In this document: in pieces, positions 11,301 to 22,297 of the stretch
Position numbering within the stretch: the first letter of the stretch is position 1
How the letters are laid out: each line of letters starts with the position of its first letter
NCBI GenBank assembly: GCA_016800925.1
Contig: JABCPU010000203.1
Location: 1-64,000 of the forward strand
Direction: 5' to 3'
Source of the DNA: Suillus spraguei
Taxonomy: Eukaryota; Basidiomycota; Agaricomycetes; Boletales; Suillaceae
DNA length: 64,000 nucleotides
The notes under the pieces: generated by a model
What the model saw: only the letters and a program-made list of their open reading frames with translations
Database searches by the model: none
Told to the model about the DNA's origin: nothing
Position numbers and translations under genes: made by a program

Positions 11301-12960
11301 CTGGTGGCCCGCTATGGGCTCTTATATTCAGAAATACGTCGAGGGTTGCGCCCTTTGTCAGCAAATGAAAACAGATACGCATCCTGTTCGACCCCCGCTT
11401 GCCCCGATCCCCTCCTCTGCAACTCGGCCCTTTTCCCAGCTCTCTGTCGATCTTATCACTGACCTCCCTGTCTCTGGCAGCTTTGACAGTATCATGATCG
11501 TGGTCGACCATGGCCTTATGAAGGGGGTAATTATTATCCCTTGTCTAAAAACCATCACCTCCGAAGGCATTGCCAAATTATTCCTGAAACATGTTTATCA
11601 TCGATTTGGACTTCATGACAAAGTTATCTCGGATCAAGGCCCGCAATTCCTATCATGCTTCTCTAAAGAGCTTGCCCAACTTCTCGACTACGTCATTGCC
11701 CCATCTACGGCTTATCATCCTCAGACTGATGGTCAGACTGAGAGGCTTAATCAAGAACTTGAAACATATCTACGCATCTATTGCTGCAACAACCCCGAAG
11801 ATTGGGTAGAACATCTACCAATTGCCGAATTCATCCATAATCATCGAAAACATGATACAAGAAATGCATCACCCTTTTATCTGATGATGGGATATGAACC
11901 ACGTGCCATCCCTCACCTAATTGTTACAATCGTACGTGCCCCTATTCATTTTCTTACCTCATTTACCGTGTATATTACATAACATGACTCTGACTCATAT
12001 GCTCAACGCATCTGTACTATAGTTGCCTTCCTTCTTTGGATACGCACATACATTCTCACACTCTTCTTGGTCTGTGCGCACATATTGGCCTATTTAAGCA
12101 CAGTGTACTTGTAGTAGATTCCCTACTTTAATCTTACTGGGTTTTACCTGGAATCTCCTTCGCTTAGGTCTCCAACCTAAGTCGTCTTGAATCGTCTCTA
12201 AGTCTAAGCACTCCTTAGTCTTAGTCTCTATTCTTGCAGATACCTCTTAGACTTGTCTTTGAGGCTGAACCCTTGATCGTACTCGGAACATGTTCCTAGT
12301 ACTTTCACCTTGTCCTCTTCTGAACATTGTAAGAACTCCCAGCAGACCGCCTGTGTCTTTTCACTGTCGCTGGTGACGCCACCCCAGTTCGTAACACTAA
12401 TCCCCGACTCATCCATCCCTGCAGCAGAAGATCGAGTATGATACCTACAGAAAATAAGGGAAGAAGCAATCGCCTGCCATAACATTGCAATGCAGACAAT
12501 GGCCAAACGATCCCGAGGAGATAAGTACACCCCATGGAAGATTGGAGATAAGGTTTGGCTGTCTGCCGCTAATCTTAGACTCAAACTCCTATCGAGGAAA
12601 CTTGCGCCAAAGTGATATGGACCTTTCCCGATCATTGACATCTTATCGCCCATCATATTCACACTCAAACTTCCTCCACAGTGGAAAATTCATCCTACGT
12701 TCCACGCTTCCATCTTATTGTCCTATAGTGAAACAGATGTACACGGCCTGAACTTCCCCAAACCACCACCAGACATCATCGAAGAAGAAGAAGAATACGA
12801 AGTAGAAGCAATTCTTTCTCACAAAGGAACCGGCATTCGCCGACACTATCTTGTTTCCTGGAAAGGATACTCATTGGGAGATAACAAATGGCTCCCAGAA
12901 AAGAATTTGAAGAACTCCACTTGAATCCTGAATGCTTATAAAAAGCAACACACCCTCTGA
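8362..12960 (+). pseudogene. pol of element 1: protease, RT, RNase H, integrase, chromodomain
   Basis: One frame, entered by -1 shift from gag. In order: aspartic protease with IDSGAAGTFI near 8509; reverse transcriptase (9700-10300); RNase H with ATDAS near 10600; integrase with a CALCQQMK zinc segment near 11350 and a D-D-E core in VDLITDLP, ISDQGPQF and TERLNQELE; a GPFPII block; and a chromodomain ([20 protein letters not shown]) near 12799-12900. Damage: in-frame TGA at 9157, 12439, 12613 and 12922, each a CGA in element 2; the RT motif YMDD reads YMDN at 10156-10167; and a solo LTR lies at 11922-12396. The natural stop is TGA 12958-12960. Confidence 0.9.
11922..12396 (+). mobile_element. 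Solo LTR nested in the integrase region
   Basis: A 475-bp LTR of the same family (TGTTAC...GTAACA) is flanked by CTAAT at 11917-11921 and 12397-12401. Removing it and one CTAAT restores the codons Pro-His-Leu-Ile-Pro-Asp exactly as in element 2. Its start, TGTTACAATCGTACGTGCCC, is closer to the element 2 LTR than to the LTRs of element 1. It arose by insertion of another copy followed by LTR-LTR recombination. Confidence 0.95.
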
Positions 12961-13016
12961 TCGTTCTTCAGTCAATCAAATCGCACAAAGCACTTGATCA
13001 ATTAACACCACTCCAA

Positions 13017-13949
13017 ATGTCTTTCCCCACTGCATACATCACTCCCATCACTGTTGCCAACAATGACTCCGACTCCGACACAGAAAATTACGGAACCCTT
13101 GCCACCGAAATCGACAACACCTCTTACATCAAAGCCGCCCTTCTATGTGAAGGACACACTCTTGAGATTGAAAGAATCCTCACAGAAAGAGGTGCCTTCC
13201 CCGCCTTACTTCTCGTCAACATCATCCATACCGCTGCCCTCATCAAAACTACTGCCAATGAAACTACAGAAATCACGTATTGCCAGCGCATCCTACATCT
13301 ACAAAAACGCATTCATTCTTATGCTATGTTGCTGCTTCCCCGTGCTTTTAAAAGCGATGTTGAAGAAGCTATTCACATCGTGGCCGAACGTCGAGCAGGT
13401 GTTGCTCGACCTCCCGCTCCGCAAAGAAATACGAGCCCACTTCCAGTCCCTCCACCCTCTTCTTCGCGTACTTATTCTAATCTTGATGCCTTTACTGGCT
13501 TATGGACTGCTGTCCAAGAGATTGGACAGCTCACTAACACAGTTGTTGAAACCATCCAACAATCAGTCGATGAAACAAGAGTAGCCAGGGGCTTAGTCGA
13601 AGAAGCTATTACTGATCTACAACAAGTGCAAGCCGACCTCGCCTCTCCACAAACCCCATCTCCTATCGAACAACCGACCTCACTGCCCCCCGTTATAGTC
13701 TCCCATGATCATCCCGCATGGCTATACGAACCCTGCACAGAAGAGCAGTGTGAAGCTGCAAAAAGATTAGGAGTTCCTGTCGCTGAATTAATAGCACTCG
13801 GCCCTCAACTCCGCGATCTTCACATTCACCCTCCTATGTCCATTCCATCATCATTTGGTCCAATGGATCCTGTCTCGCCAGTCTTAGTAAAAGACTTCGG
13901 CATAACCTCTCCCTCCTCCTCTGACGAACTTCTTACGATTGCTGAATGA
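13017..13949 (+). CDS. Chromovirus accessory ORF3a, unknown function
   Basis: A 310-codon open frame begins ATG 57 nt after the natural pol stop, in a frame different from pol. I do not recognise the family. It starts MSFPTAYITPI and has an acidic N-terminus (NNDSDSDTE), a helical region with LTERGAFPALLLVNIIHTAA and LQKRIHSYAMLLLP, a proline-rich linker, a coiled-coil-like stretch (VEEAITDLQQVQADL) and a Pro/Ser tail ending LTIAE before TGA. Element 2 keeps the whole frame (45199-46128), with differences spread along it. It is not a known envelope protein: I see no signal peptide or clear transmembrane segment. The frame continues open after the TGA into ORF3b. Confidence 0.75.
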   Translation: MSFPTAYITPITVANNDSDSDTENYGTLATEIDNTSYIKAALLCEGHTLEIERILTERGAFPALLLVNIIHTAALIKTTANETTEITYCQRILHLQKRIHSYAMLLLPRAFKSDVEEAIHIVAERRAGVARPPAPQRNTSPLPVPPPSSSRTYSNLDAFTGLWTAVQEIGQLTNTVVETIQQSVDETRVARGLVEEAITDLQQVQADLASPQTPSPIEQPTSLPPVIVSHDHPAWLYEPCTEEQCEAAKRLGVPVAELIALGPQLRDLHIHPPMSIPSSFGPMDPVSPVLVKDFGITSPSSSDELLTIAE

Positions 13950-14489
13950 GGAACCACTCTTGACCTCTCAACGTCAGCATACACCCTCACCAGTAAGCAA
14001 CAGGCACAGCTCCGGCGTGACAACGCCTTCGCCTTAAGCCGTATGACACGAAGGAAAGGGAAGAAGCGTGCCAGATCCACTAGCCCCAAACCCATTATCT
14101 CACCATCACCGTTATGCATGTCTAGCTCCAACATTGACAAAAACATGAAATGTCGGTTTTGCGGTATTATTGGACATCGGCAAAAGAACTGCCCCAACTA
14201 TCAGTGCCAAATCTGCTTGCATCACACTCCTGCCCACTTATCTATCTACTGCCCTCAGCGTATTGGAGATCCCCCATTCATGCTTACTTGGAAGGACGAT
14301 GGATTTTATGATGCACTTTGTAAGTGGGAGCAGTATCTTATTAACCATCGACGACAAAAAGCAGGTCGACGGGCGAGAACTGTCACAGAAGAAGAAGCGG
14401 CTTATATGTTAGGAGGAAGCGCTGCTGATGAAGACGTTGCTAACTATGATGACTATGATCCCATCTATGACGACAATAGAGATGTTTGA
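13950..14489 (+). CDS. ORF3b, zinc-knuckle extension in frame with ORF3a
   Basis: Directly after the TGA at 13947-13949 the same frame stays open for 179 codons to TGA 14487-14489. It has a basic patch (MTRRKGKKRARS, first ATG at 14043), a CCHC knuckle CRFCGIIGHRQKNC, a second Cys/His cluster CQICLHHTPAHLSIYC, then an acidic tail (SAADEDVANYDDYD). The residues between the TGA and the first ATG (SAY.L.S..QAQL) are shared with element 2, which suggests that this stretch is or was translated. It may be made by readthrough of ORF3a or from the internal ATG. CCHC knuckles bind nucleic acid, so an RNA-binding role is likely. Confidence 0.7.
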   Translation, partial: GTTLDLSTSAYTLTSKQQAQLRRDNAFALSRMTRRKGKKRARSTSPKPIISPSPLCMSSSNIDKNMKCRFCGIIGHRQKNCPNYQCQICLHHTPAHLSIYCPQRIGDPPFMLTWKDDGFYDALCKWEQYLINHRRQKAGRRARTVTEEEAAYMLGGSAADEDVANYDDYDPIYDDNRDV

Positions 14490-14512
14490 AAGTTGGTGAC
14501 TTTCTATGTAAC

Positions 14513-14522
14513 AAGGGGGTAA
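14513..14522 (+). promoter_or_regulatory. Polypurine tract of element 1
   Basis: AAGGGGGTAA lies directly before the 3' LTR, the normal place for the primer of plus-strand DNA synthesis. Element 2 has the identical AAGGGGGTAA at 46691-46700. Confidence 0.8.
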
Positions 14523-14997
14523 TGTTACAGTCGTACGTGCCCCTAATTCATTTCCTCGTTGTCTCCTTCATTTGTATATTACATAACGTGACTCTGACTC
14601 GTATGCTCAACGCATCTGTACTATAGTTGCCTTCCTTCTTTGGATACGCACTTATGTTCTTACGTCTCTCTTGGTCTGTGCACACATATTGACCTATTTA
14701 AGCACGATGTATTACGCTTGATACTTTACTTTAATCTTACTGGGTTTTACCTGGAATATCCTTCACTTAGGTCTCCAACCTAAGTCGTCTTGAATCATCT
14801 CTAAGTCTAAGCACTCCTTAGTCTTAGTCTCTATTCTCGTAGAACCTCTTAGACTTGTCTCTGAGGCCGAACCCTTGATCGTACTCGGAATGTGTTCCTT
14901 GTACCTTCACCTTGTCCTTTTCTGGACATTGTAGAACTTCCCAGCAGACCGTCAGTGTCTTTTCACTGTTGCTGGTGATGCCACCCCAGTCGTAACA
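14523..14997 (+). repeat. 3' LTR of element 1
   Basis: A 475-bp copy of the 5' LTR with the same ends, followed by the GATAG target duplication at 14998-15002. Confidence 0.95.
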
Positions 14998-15244
14998 GAT
15001 AGCTGGCAAGTATGCATACCTACCTTTCTACCATAGCCAGGGTTGTATTGATACTCCTGCCAGGGTGTGGTGGGACTATAATCCTAAAAGTGCGATACAT
15101 CATTCAGTCTAATTATCCATGATCCAAATGGATGTATCCCTTGGTGGATCTCAAATGCTAGCATACACAGCCGCATTTGTGGCATTTTTGAAACTCATCC
15201 ATTTGTCATTCCAGGATGTGCAGTAATTCACAAAACATACCCAT

Positions 15245-16012
15245 TTTGGTGGCCTGCAGCCTCCTACATTATTCCCACATTCCGCATTTTTGTATTTTTA
15301 GCCATACTGTGCCTACATCACTTAAAAATAGGTTGCTTCTCATGTCACATTTTTGGCCACCTACTGTGGGAATTTCCCCACAACACCAAAAACATCACCC
15401 ATTTGGGAATCTCCACAATATTAATTATTCCCACACCCTCCCAACCTCACTGCAGTTTCACCACCACACCACAATAGGTCCCTGTTCATATCTAAGTAGT
15501 AGTTTAGTATATATATGTATAATATAATGTAATAGACCGCTTTTTTTGTCTATTTGTGTTCCTGTTCTTCCTCCAGGGCCCTTTTAACATATGGTAAGTT
15601 ATAGAACACTTTCGCATTTTTGCCCTTTTGATAGGGAAGTGTCCAAGGGCATTTTGAACATATTTATTAGTCTTCATTTGACCCTCTGAAGTGTCCTACA
15701 ACAATAGATATAAATGAAAACATAAAATATGTTTTCATGTGTTCAATTATAGGTAAATAGACTTTTAAAAATTATTCCCAGCATTTATTCAACAGTAGAA
15801 ACAATGTTTCAGGAGCTTAAGACAATAGGACAAGACCCTGTTATGTAGTGCATCCCCCCCTCTCCTAGTGAGTTACCCCTATAAAAAAATTTCCTGCAGG
15901 ACTGAACCTCAAGGAAGCTGAGGGGTTCATTCCTATGCACATTTAGAGTATATCTATCATATAGCCAGCACAGGAGACACACAAGATCCTGGTAGATATA
16001 GAAAATCACATT
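15245..16012 (-). repeat. AT-rich repeat, right inverted arm
   Basis: Inverted copy of 6118-6868: CAATATTAATTATTCCCACA near 15415, TTTCCTGCAGGA near 15890 and ATAGAAAATC near 15998 mirror the left arm. The sequence between the Ty3 element and this arm (15003-15244) holds no gene that I can see. The arm ends abruptly where the 3' flank of peptidase copy 1 begins. Confidence 0.65.
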
Positions 16013-16135
16013 TTTGGAATGCTATGCCATAACGTCGATGACTTTTGACCTATGCTACGAGTCAACCATCCGTATAAATCTGTATGCTGCCTTGCGTCGG
16101 AAAAACGATCCTGTATATATTTCGGAAATTCCACA

Positions 16136-17620
16136 TTAGTTGGTGATGGCATCAGTGAACGGGGTTGTGGCAAAACCGACCCCCAAGTCGTCATTTAATA
16201 CAGTGTAGAAGCGCTGCATAAATGTGTAGCCAGCAATAAAGCCAAACCCACGGCGAGTGGCCCCGCCCAGGTTTTTCATGATGAGATATATGCCATCGAT
16301 CTCACCACCACGAAGCTTCTGGTTGAGAGAGCGAGGCCATATTTGGGCATTAGGGACGAGAGTGAGGGTTTGCTGTGCAAAATGCTGAACAAGGAGTGTG
16401 AGGGCTGACAGAATTGACATACCTGGCTCATATGGAATATCAACGGCTGTAGGTCGCTGTACCTGCCAGGGGTAATACGGAGCAGACCAGTCGGTTCATC
16501 GAAAGTAGCGCCGGTTGCAATCCGGTACCTGCGATAGGCATCTATCGAACGCTGATTAGACCATTATTACTCGCTGCACTCTAAATACACACAGGGGGCA
16601 ATGTAAATATATCTGGCGCCAGTATCGATGATACCAGCAGTCTCGTACAAGATGCTCCTGTGGCCGTAAGTGATGCTCTGATCGATACCCCAGAATTCCG
16701 CTGAGGCGGAAGCGTCGGTGATAGGACTAAAACAACATAATTAGTACTAAGAGTCTGGATTGATCTGGGAGCTGAGGTAGCTTACGTGTATACAACGTTA
16801 CCAGTGATCTTGGTATAGTCAATGTCACCAAAGGAGAGCTCTCCAACATCGGTGTATGGATTCCCGGTGGTGGGCCGGAAAAAGATACCAACAATGTTAT
16901 GATCAATGACGCCTGCGTTAACCAGGCAGTCAGTAAAAGTCGGGTACCTGTCATTTGGGCTATCTGTCAGGGAGTCGAATGTCGAATCTTGAGGCCCGAG
17001 GCCAAGGATGCCGTCATATCTGATGTTGCTCCAAGTAGAAGCAACAGCGAGGTCGTAGTTGGGGATAGTGAGCCCACTACCGAGAGTGACGGTATCTCGG
17101 AAGATAGTTCCTATAGATAATTGTAGGTATTTTAAAATTATGATATTGTTGTATGTTATACCAGAGAAGGAGGAAATACGACCCCCCGTAACACCGTAGG
17201 TTACCCCTACACGCTGTCCGGTGTCGACGCCGGTTTGCCCGTATGGAGTCTTGGCGCCAATCCATGTGACCGCGCTACCGGTGTCGACAACCACGTTGTC
17301 TTCAATAATATATTAGTATTTGCATATTCTCTCAGTGATGAACTAACAGGTCCTGGGGGGCTGCCAACGCTAAGTGCTACGGTATATCTACACCTCCTGG
17401 TAAATAGCATAAAAATGCTTTCAGCACGTCGGTCATGCGTATGGTAGTCCTTGAAGGCCGCAACACGAGCTTTATCCTCTTGCACGAGGTCGATAGTATC
17501 ATTGGAGAAGTTCAGTTTCCTGGTGAGAGGGAGGGTGATGGTGGAATTGCGAACTTCAACGAGCGATCCCGTGATTGACAAAGCCAGGAGAAGGGTCAAC
17601 AAGAACGTAGTGAAGAACAT
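16136..17620 (-). pseudogene. Pepsin-family (A1) aspartic peptidase, copy 1
   Basis: Secreted pepsin-like peptidase, polyporopepsin type. Six exons fit: 17348-17620, 17162-17299, 16786-17110, 16593-16726, 16423-16541 and 16136-16372, with introns of 48, 51, 59, 51 and 50 nt. Start ATG at 17620 opens a signal peptide (MFFTTFLLTLLLALSITGS). Catalytic motifs are VVDTGSAVTWIGA in exon 2 and GIIDTGA in exon 4; the C-terminus has VPNAQIWPRSLN and VGFATTPF. The coding sum is 1226 nt, one short of a frame: exon 1 lacks one base near its donor compared with copy 2, so I call it a pseudogene. Without that lesion it would be about 408 residues, normal for the family. Confidence 0.75.
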
Positions 17621-17639
17621 GGCTCATTGGAAGTAATAT

Positions 17640-18510
17640 CATACTCAGTAGTCCATTATAATATACTTCAAGTTATGTGCCAACGAACGCGATGAATGTG
17701 ACACGTACTATATTGAAACGTCCCCCTCGAAAAGCAATGCTCAGGTAGTTCAGATCCGAGTCAGATCATGAGTGCAAGAATTCGACCTCTCGATAAAATG
17801 TGGTAAGACACACCTCACGTTCATTTTCATAGAGATGCCACCTGTCATGAATACACTGCCCATGTTAGTGTAGCAAGCGTTGATGAGCACTGAGGAGAGT
17901 GCAATGTCCACATTGCTTTCTCAGACGCAAATGACACGTAAAATTTTCGCCCGTTACGTCGCATTAATGACGTTGGCGTTGATCATGCGTCCTGCAAGTT
18001 GTTTCAGAGTGTCGGGTTCACTGCGGAAATTATTCGATCAGGCCTTCCAGGACAGGGTGCGAAAAGACGACATAACCAACACATAATGGCGACAGAGCAG
18101 TAGAAAGTACCCGTTTCGGGTTCCAACCCGACATAGTAGGAACCCTGGCTAAAATATTGCCGAGTTTGAATATGGATTGCTAGTACCATTCCGATGACTG
18201 AATTATATCTGGTTCGTAGGGTCCGTATGCCTGATTTTAGTCTGAATACGAAGCTACCATATCTCTCATATGGATCCGACCCGCTCCCTGACGCTTCCAG
18301 TCATTGTGACCCTCGCTCCTTGCCTCTCACCACCACGATGTACGGTTCCCATTTCAGCTTTCTAGAAGACAAGAAGTGCGCGATATGGAAACACACGCCA
18401 TCTGACAGCACAACGAGGAAAGTTAGATTTTGCCGTTCACCTGGAAAGATAACATCCCATACGTACTACCGTGTGAGGGCGAAACGTGACTTGGTTGGGT
18501 TGGGCTATCG
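17640..18510. repeat. Duplicated 5' flank of the peptidase block
   Basis: The promoter side of copy 1 is repeated upstream of copy 2 (21320-21640, part), in inverse orientation at about 21640-22297, and upstream of copy 4 (56540-57040). Shared blocks include CTCACCACCACGATGTACG near 18327 and 56866, and CGTGTGAGGG near 18470 and 57010. No gene is evident in it; reading frames here are short and not conserved. Confidence 0.6.
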
Positions 18511-19185
18511 TAGAGTTGAAGTCATTCTGGCGGTGTCAAGGTAAAAGTAAACATTTCAACTCTGCGCCACTGCAGATCAGCAACTGACACCTGTCACATT
18601 CAGATTCACACGTGCACGATTCCCACACCTGCTACATATCCTTGGTGCATCCTTGAGCATGGCTGTTCCTACCCTGCTTGATCCTTCGACCCTCTGTACC
18701 TGAGTTTGAGCGCTGGAGGGTCATGAGTCTTTCAAGCTGCACGGCACGGCCAAGCTTCTTTCGAGAGTAAGTCTGTATGTCCTTGAAAGAATAAGCACAC
18801 TTTGATTACCATTTTGATAGAACTCGAAGATCGTGCTACAGAATATCTCGTTGAGTGTGATTGATGTAGGAGACTTATCTTTAAGCTGTACCCGGTAGAT
18901 ATTTTAATTTGCTTTCTGTTACCTACATGTATTCTGCCAGTGATAAGGTCCCAGATATATCCTAGCAGTCCAGCAGGACTGAGATGTAGCCAGCATATCA
19001 TGATGATGAGAATTCAGCAGCAGATGAAATTCAGCAGCATGATAGCTGTTGAGCACAAAGTCAGTTTCAGGAGTATCCAATATCTGCAAAATCTTGAGTT
19101 GTTGCTCCTGGCCGCGATGACGGACGTGTTAGGGCATGTTATCACACGAGCTTACCGTATCTACTTTTTGAACTTTTGGTGATGT
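18511..19185. other. Intergenic stretch, weak WD40-like relic
   Basis: No intact gene. A minus-strand frame (18732-19001) contains LGYIWDLITGRIHVG, resembling the last strands of one WD40 repeat, but it is isolated and has no partner repeats. Confidence 0.3.
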
Positions 19186-19365
19186 TGATGGTTTAGAGGG
19201 AGAACTCGTGCGGTGGTCAACAACAGGCTCATAATTCGTCGTGCAATCTCAGAAAACGATTGATGATTCACAGTCGCATGTGCATGTCAAACTTTTCCCT
19301 ATATTTTTGAATTCAGTTCGATCGCACTTGGGACATAGTTCTTTGTCAAACAAGATAACCCATGC
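19186..19365 (+). pseudogene. MAK11 fragment 1
   Basis: This matches the third exon, the following intron and the start of the fourth exon of the MAK11 gene (27172-27340): GATGGTTTAGAGGGAGAACT and the frame W-S-T-T-G-S are shared. Introns are retained, so it came from DNA, not from mRNA. It lies downstream of peptidase copy 2. Confidence 0.75.
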
Positions 19366-19814
19366 TGTGTCAAGCCTCGAGGTCTACATGTCTGATCAAA
19401 GCAGAGGTCACCATGGTAGTAAGGAAAGGACAGTTAGATAGGAGATCGAGCTATGATCACGCAGCAACACAGCAGGGTGAATAGGATTGGAGATCTACGA
19501 TGCCATGAGAAGAAGCAGAAGTTCCCATGGTAGTCAATAAAAGAGCATGGAAAGGAGAAAGAACGATGAACACACAATCAAGCTGTCCGAACTGAAATAA
19601 GATTCTATGTTCGTCAATACGGTCTAGGAAAGCCGTGAAATCGAATTGCAGGTCCCTTATGGTTTGAATTGATGTTGTTGAGACTCAAGGTGCGAATGCT
19701 ATGCCATACTAAGCGTCAATGACTTTACCCACGCTGGGAGTCAACCATCCGTACAAATCGGTATGCTGCTTTGCATCGGAAAAACGATCTCTTGTATATT
19801 TTGGCAATTCCATG

Positions 19815-21301
19815 TTAGTTGGTGAAGTCATCGGTGAACGGGGTTGTAGCAAAACCGACCCTGAAGTTCTCACCATCTAACACAATGTAGAAGCGCTGCA
19901 TAAATGTATAGCCAGCAATAAAGCCAAGCCCACTGCGAGTGGCCGTACCCAGGTTGGTGATGATGAGATATATGCCATCTGTCTCGCCACCACGAAGCTT
20001 ATAGTTGAGGAAACGAGGCCAGATTTGGGCGTTAGCGTTGAGAGTGAGGATTATCTGTGCAAAATGGTGAACAAGGGGTGTGAGGGCTGACAGAATTGAC
20101 ATACCTGGCTCATATGGAAATTCAACGGCTGTAGGTCATTGTACCTGTCAAGGGTAATACGGAGAAGACCAGTCGGTTCATCGAAAGTAGCGCCGGTTGC
20201 AGCCTGGTATTTGGCATAGGCATCTATCGAACGCTGATTAGACCATTATTACTCGCTGCACTCTAAATACACACAGGGGGCAATTTTAATAAAGCTGCTC
20301 CCAGAGTCGATGATACCAGCAGCGTCGTCCAAGATGTCCGTATTGCCGTAAATGATGCTCTGATCAATACCCCAGTAGTTCGCTGAGGGGGCGATTTCGG
20401 TGAAAGGACTGAAACAACATAATTACTAAGAGTCTGAATTGACCTAGGAGCTGAGGTAGCTTACGTGTATACAATGTTACCAGTGAACTTGGTATAGTCA
20501 ATGTCACCAAAGGAGAGCTCTCCAACATCGGTGTATGGATTCCAAGCGTTGGGCCGGAAAAAGATACCAACAATGTTATGATCAATGACGCCCGCGTTAA
20601 TCAGGCAGTCAGTAAAAGTCGGGTACGTGATACCCGGGCTATCTGTCAGGGTGTCGACTGTCAAATACTGAGGCCCGAGGCCAAAGACACCGTCATATCC
20701 GATGTTGCTCGAAGTAGAAGCAACAGCGAGGTCGTAGTTGGGGATAGTAAGCCCACCGCCGAGGGTGACAGTATCTCGGAAAATAGTTCCTATAGACAAT
20801 TGTAGGTATTGTCAATATTTTCAACTTATGATATTATACCAGAGAAGGAGGCAATTGGACCCCCAGTGATACCGTAGGTTCCCCCCACACGCCGTCCGGT
20901 GTAGACGCCGGTTTCGCCGTATGGACTGCGCGCGCGAATCCATGTGACCGCGCTACCGGTGTCAACAAGCACGTTGTCTTCAATAATATATTAGTCGTCG
21001 CATATGTTCTCAGTGTTGAACTAACAGGTCTTGGGAGGGCTACCAACGCTAAGTGCCACGGTATATTTACCCGCACTCCTGTCGAATAGCGTAGAAATGC
21101 TTTTAGCACGTTGATCACGCGTATGGTAGTCCTTGAAGCCGCCACACGAGCTTTGTCCTCTTGCACGAGGTCAATAGTACTATTGGAGAAGTTCAGTCTC
21201 CTGGTAAGAGGGAGGGTGATGGTGGAATTGCGGACTTCAACGGGCGATCCCATGATTGACAAAGCCAGGAGAAGAGTCAACAAGGATGCAGTGGGGAACA
21301 T
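19815..21301 (-). pseudogene. Pepsin-family (A1) aspartic peptidase, copy 2
   Basis: Same six-exon layout as copy 1. The start ATG is at 21301 with a signal peptide (MFPTASLLTLLLALSIMGS); the catalytic motifs read VLVDTGSAVTWIRA and GIIDSGSSF, the second having Ser for the usual Thr. Exon 1/2 splicing keeps frame here, unlike copy 1. One base is missing near 21135 in exon 1 (codons for VAALKDY in copy 3), which throws the rest of exon 1 out of frame. The C-terminus (NANAQIWPRFLN, VGFATTPFTDDFTN) is intact. Likely a pseudogene by a single frameshift. Confidence 0.75.
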
Positions 21302-22297
21302 GGCTCATTGGAAGTAATATCATACTCAGTAGCCCATTATAAGTTATGTGCCAGCGACTGCGATGACCGTGGCACGTACTATATTGAAACGTCCCCCTCG
21401 AAAAAGCAATGATCAGGTAGTTCAGATCCAAGTCAGATCATGAGTGCAAGAATTCAACCTCTCGGTAAAATGTGGCAAGACACACTTCACGTTCATTTTC
21501 ATAGAGATGCCACCTGTCATGAATACATTGCCCATGTTAGTGTAGCAAGCGTTGATGAGCGCTGAGGAGAGCGGTTGCAATGTCCACATTGCTTTGTCAG
21601 ACGCAAATGACACGTAAAATCTTGCCCGTTACGTGGACATCAACATTGAATTTGAAATTTGAATGTATCCCTGCTATAGTAGTATTTGGATGTATCAATA
21701 TGACACTATGGGCTGGACCCGCACATCACTGGTCAAATCCATAGGAGAACATATAGTCAAACGGTAGGTTCGTATTCAGGTGCTAATCCCACACGATTAT
21801 AGACTAAAATCAGATGTACGGACCCTACAAACCAGATATAATTCAGTCGTCAGAATAGTACTAGCAATCCATATTTAAATTCTGCAATTTAGCCAGTGTT
21901 CCTACGTCAGATTAGGACACAAAACGGGTACTTCCTACTGCTCTGCCACCTCGGGATTTGCATGAGTTGCCAACGTTTCGCGCTCTGTCCAGGTTCAAGG
22001 CTTGATACCGTGCTGCTGTGAAACATCATCAACGCTACGTCATTAACGTGAGAAGATTTATTGAGAGACCCGCAACCTGCCAGGATCAAAAGCATACCGT
22101 CTCCTACAACATTTTATCGAGAGGTCGAATGTTTGCACTAATGATGTGACTCAGATTGGAACTCGGGCTACCTCATCATTGCTTTTTCGAGGGGGACGTT
22201 TCAATACAAGTAGTACGTGCCACGGTCATCGTGTTCGCTGGCACATAATTTGAAGTCTATAATGGGCTACTGAGTAAGATATTACTTCCAATAAGTC

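Larger units (their letters stand above)
6935..14997 (+). mobile_element. Ty3/gypsy chromovirus, element 1 (complete, degraded)
   Basis: An 8063-bp LTR retrotransposon with two 475-bp LTRs that begin TGTTAC and end GTAACA, flanked by the 5-bp target duplication GATAG at 6930-6934 and 14998-15002. Internal order is gag, then pol (protease, reverse transcriptase, RNase H, integrase, chromodomain), then a third coding module, then a polypurine tract. The pol order and the chromodomain place it in the chromoviruses. It cannot move by itself: gag is frameshifted, several arginine codons have become stops, the reverse transcriptase active site is changed, and a solo LTR sits in pol. A second copy is at 40444-47176. 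Confidence 0.95.

Noticed and set aside
13054..13584. 176-codon frame overlapping ORF3a in another phase (also 45272-45775)
   Set aside because: Overlaps ORF3a and conserved only as a consequence of it; Ser/Pro/Leu-rich with no start or motif in common.
17235..17447. Plus-strand frames opposite the peptidase exons (also 16899-17120, 20578-20805 and 24999-25220)
   Set aside because: They repeat in every peptidase copy only because the sense strand is duplicated.
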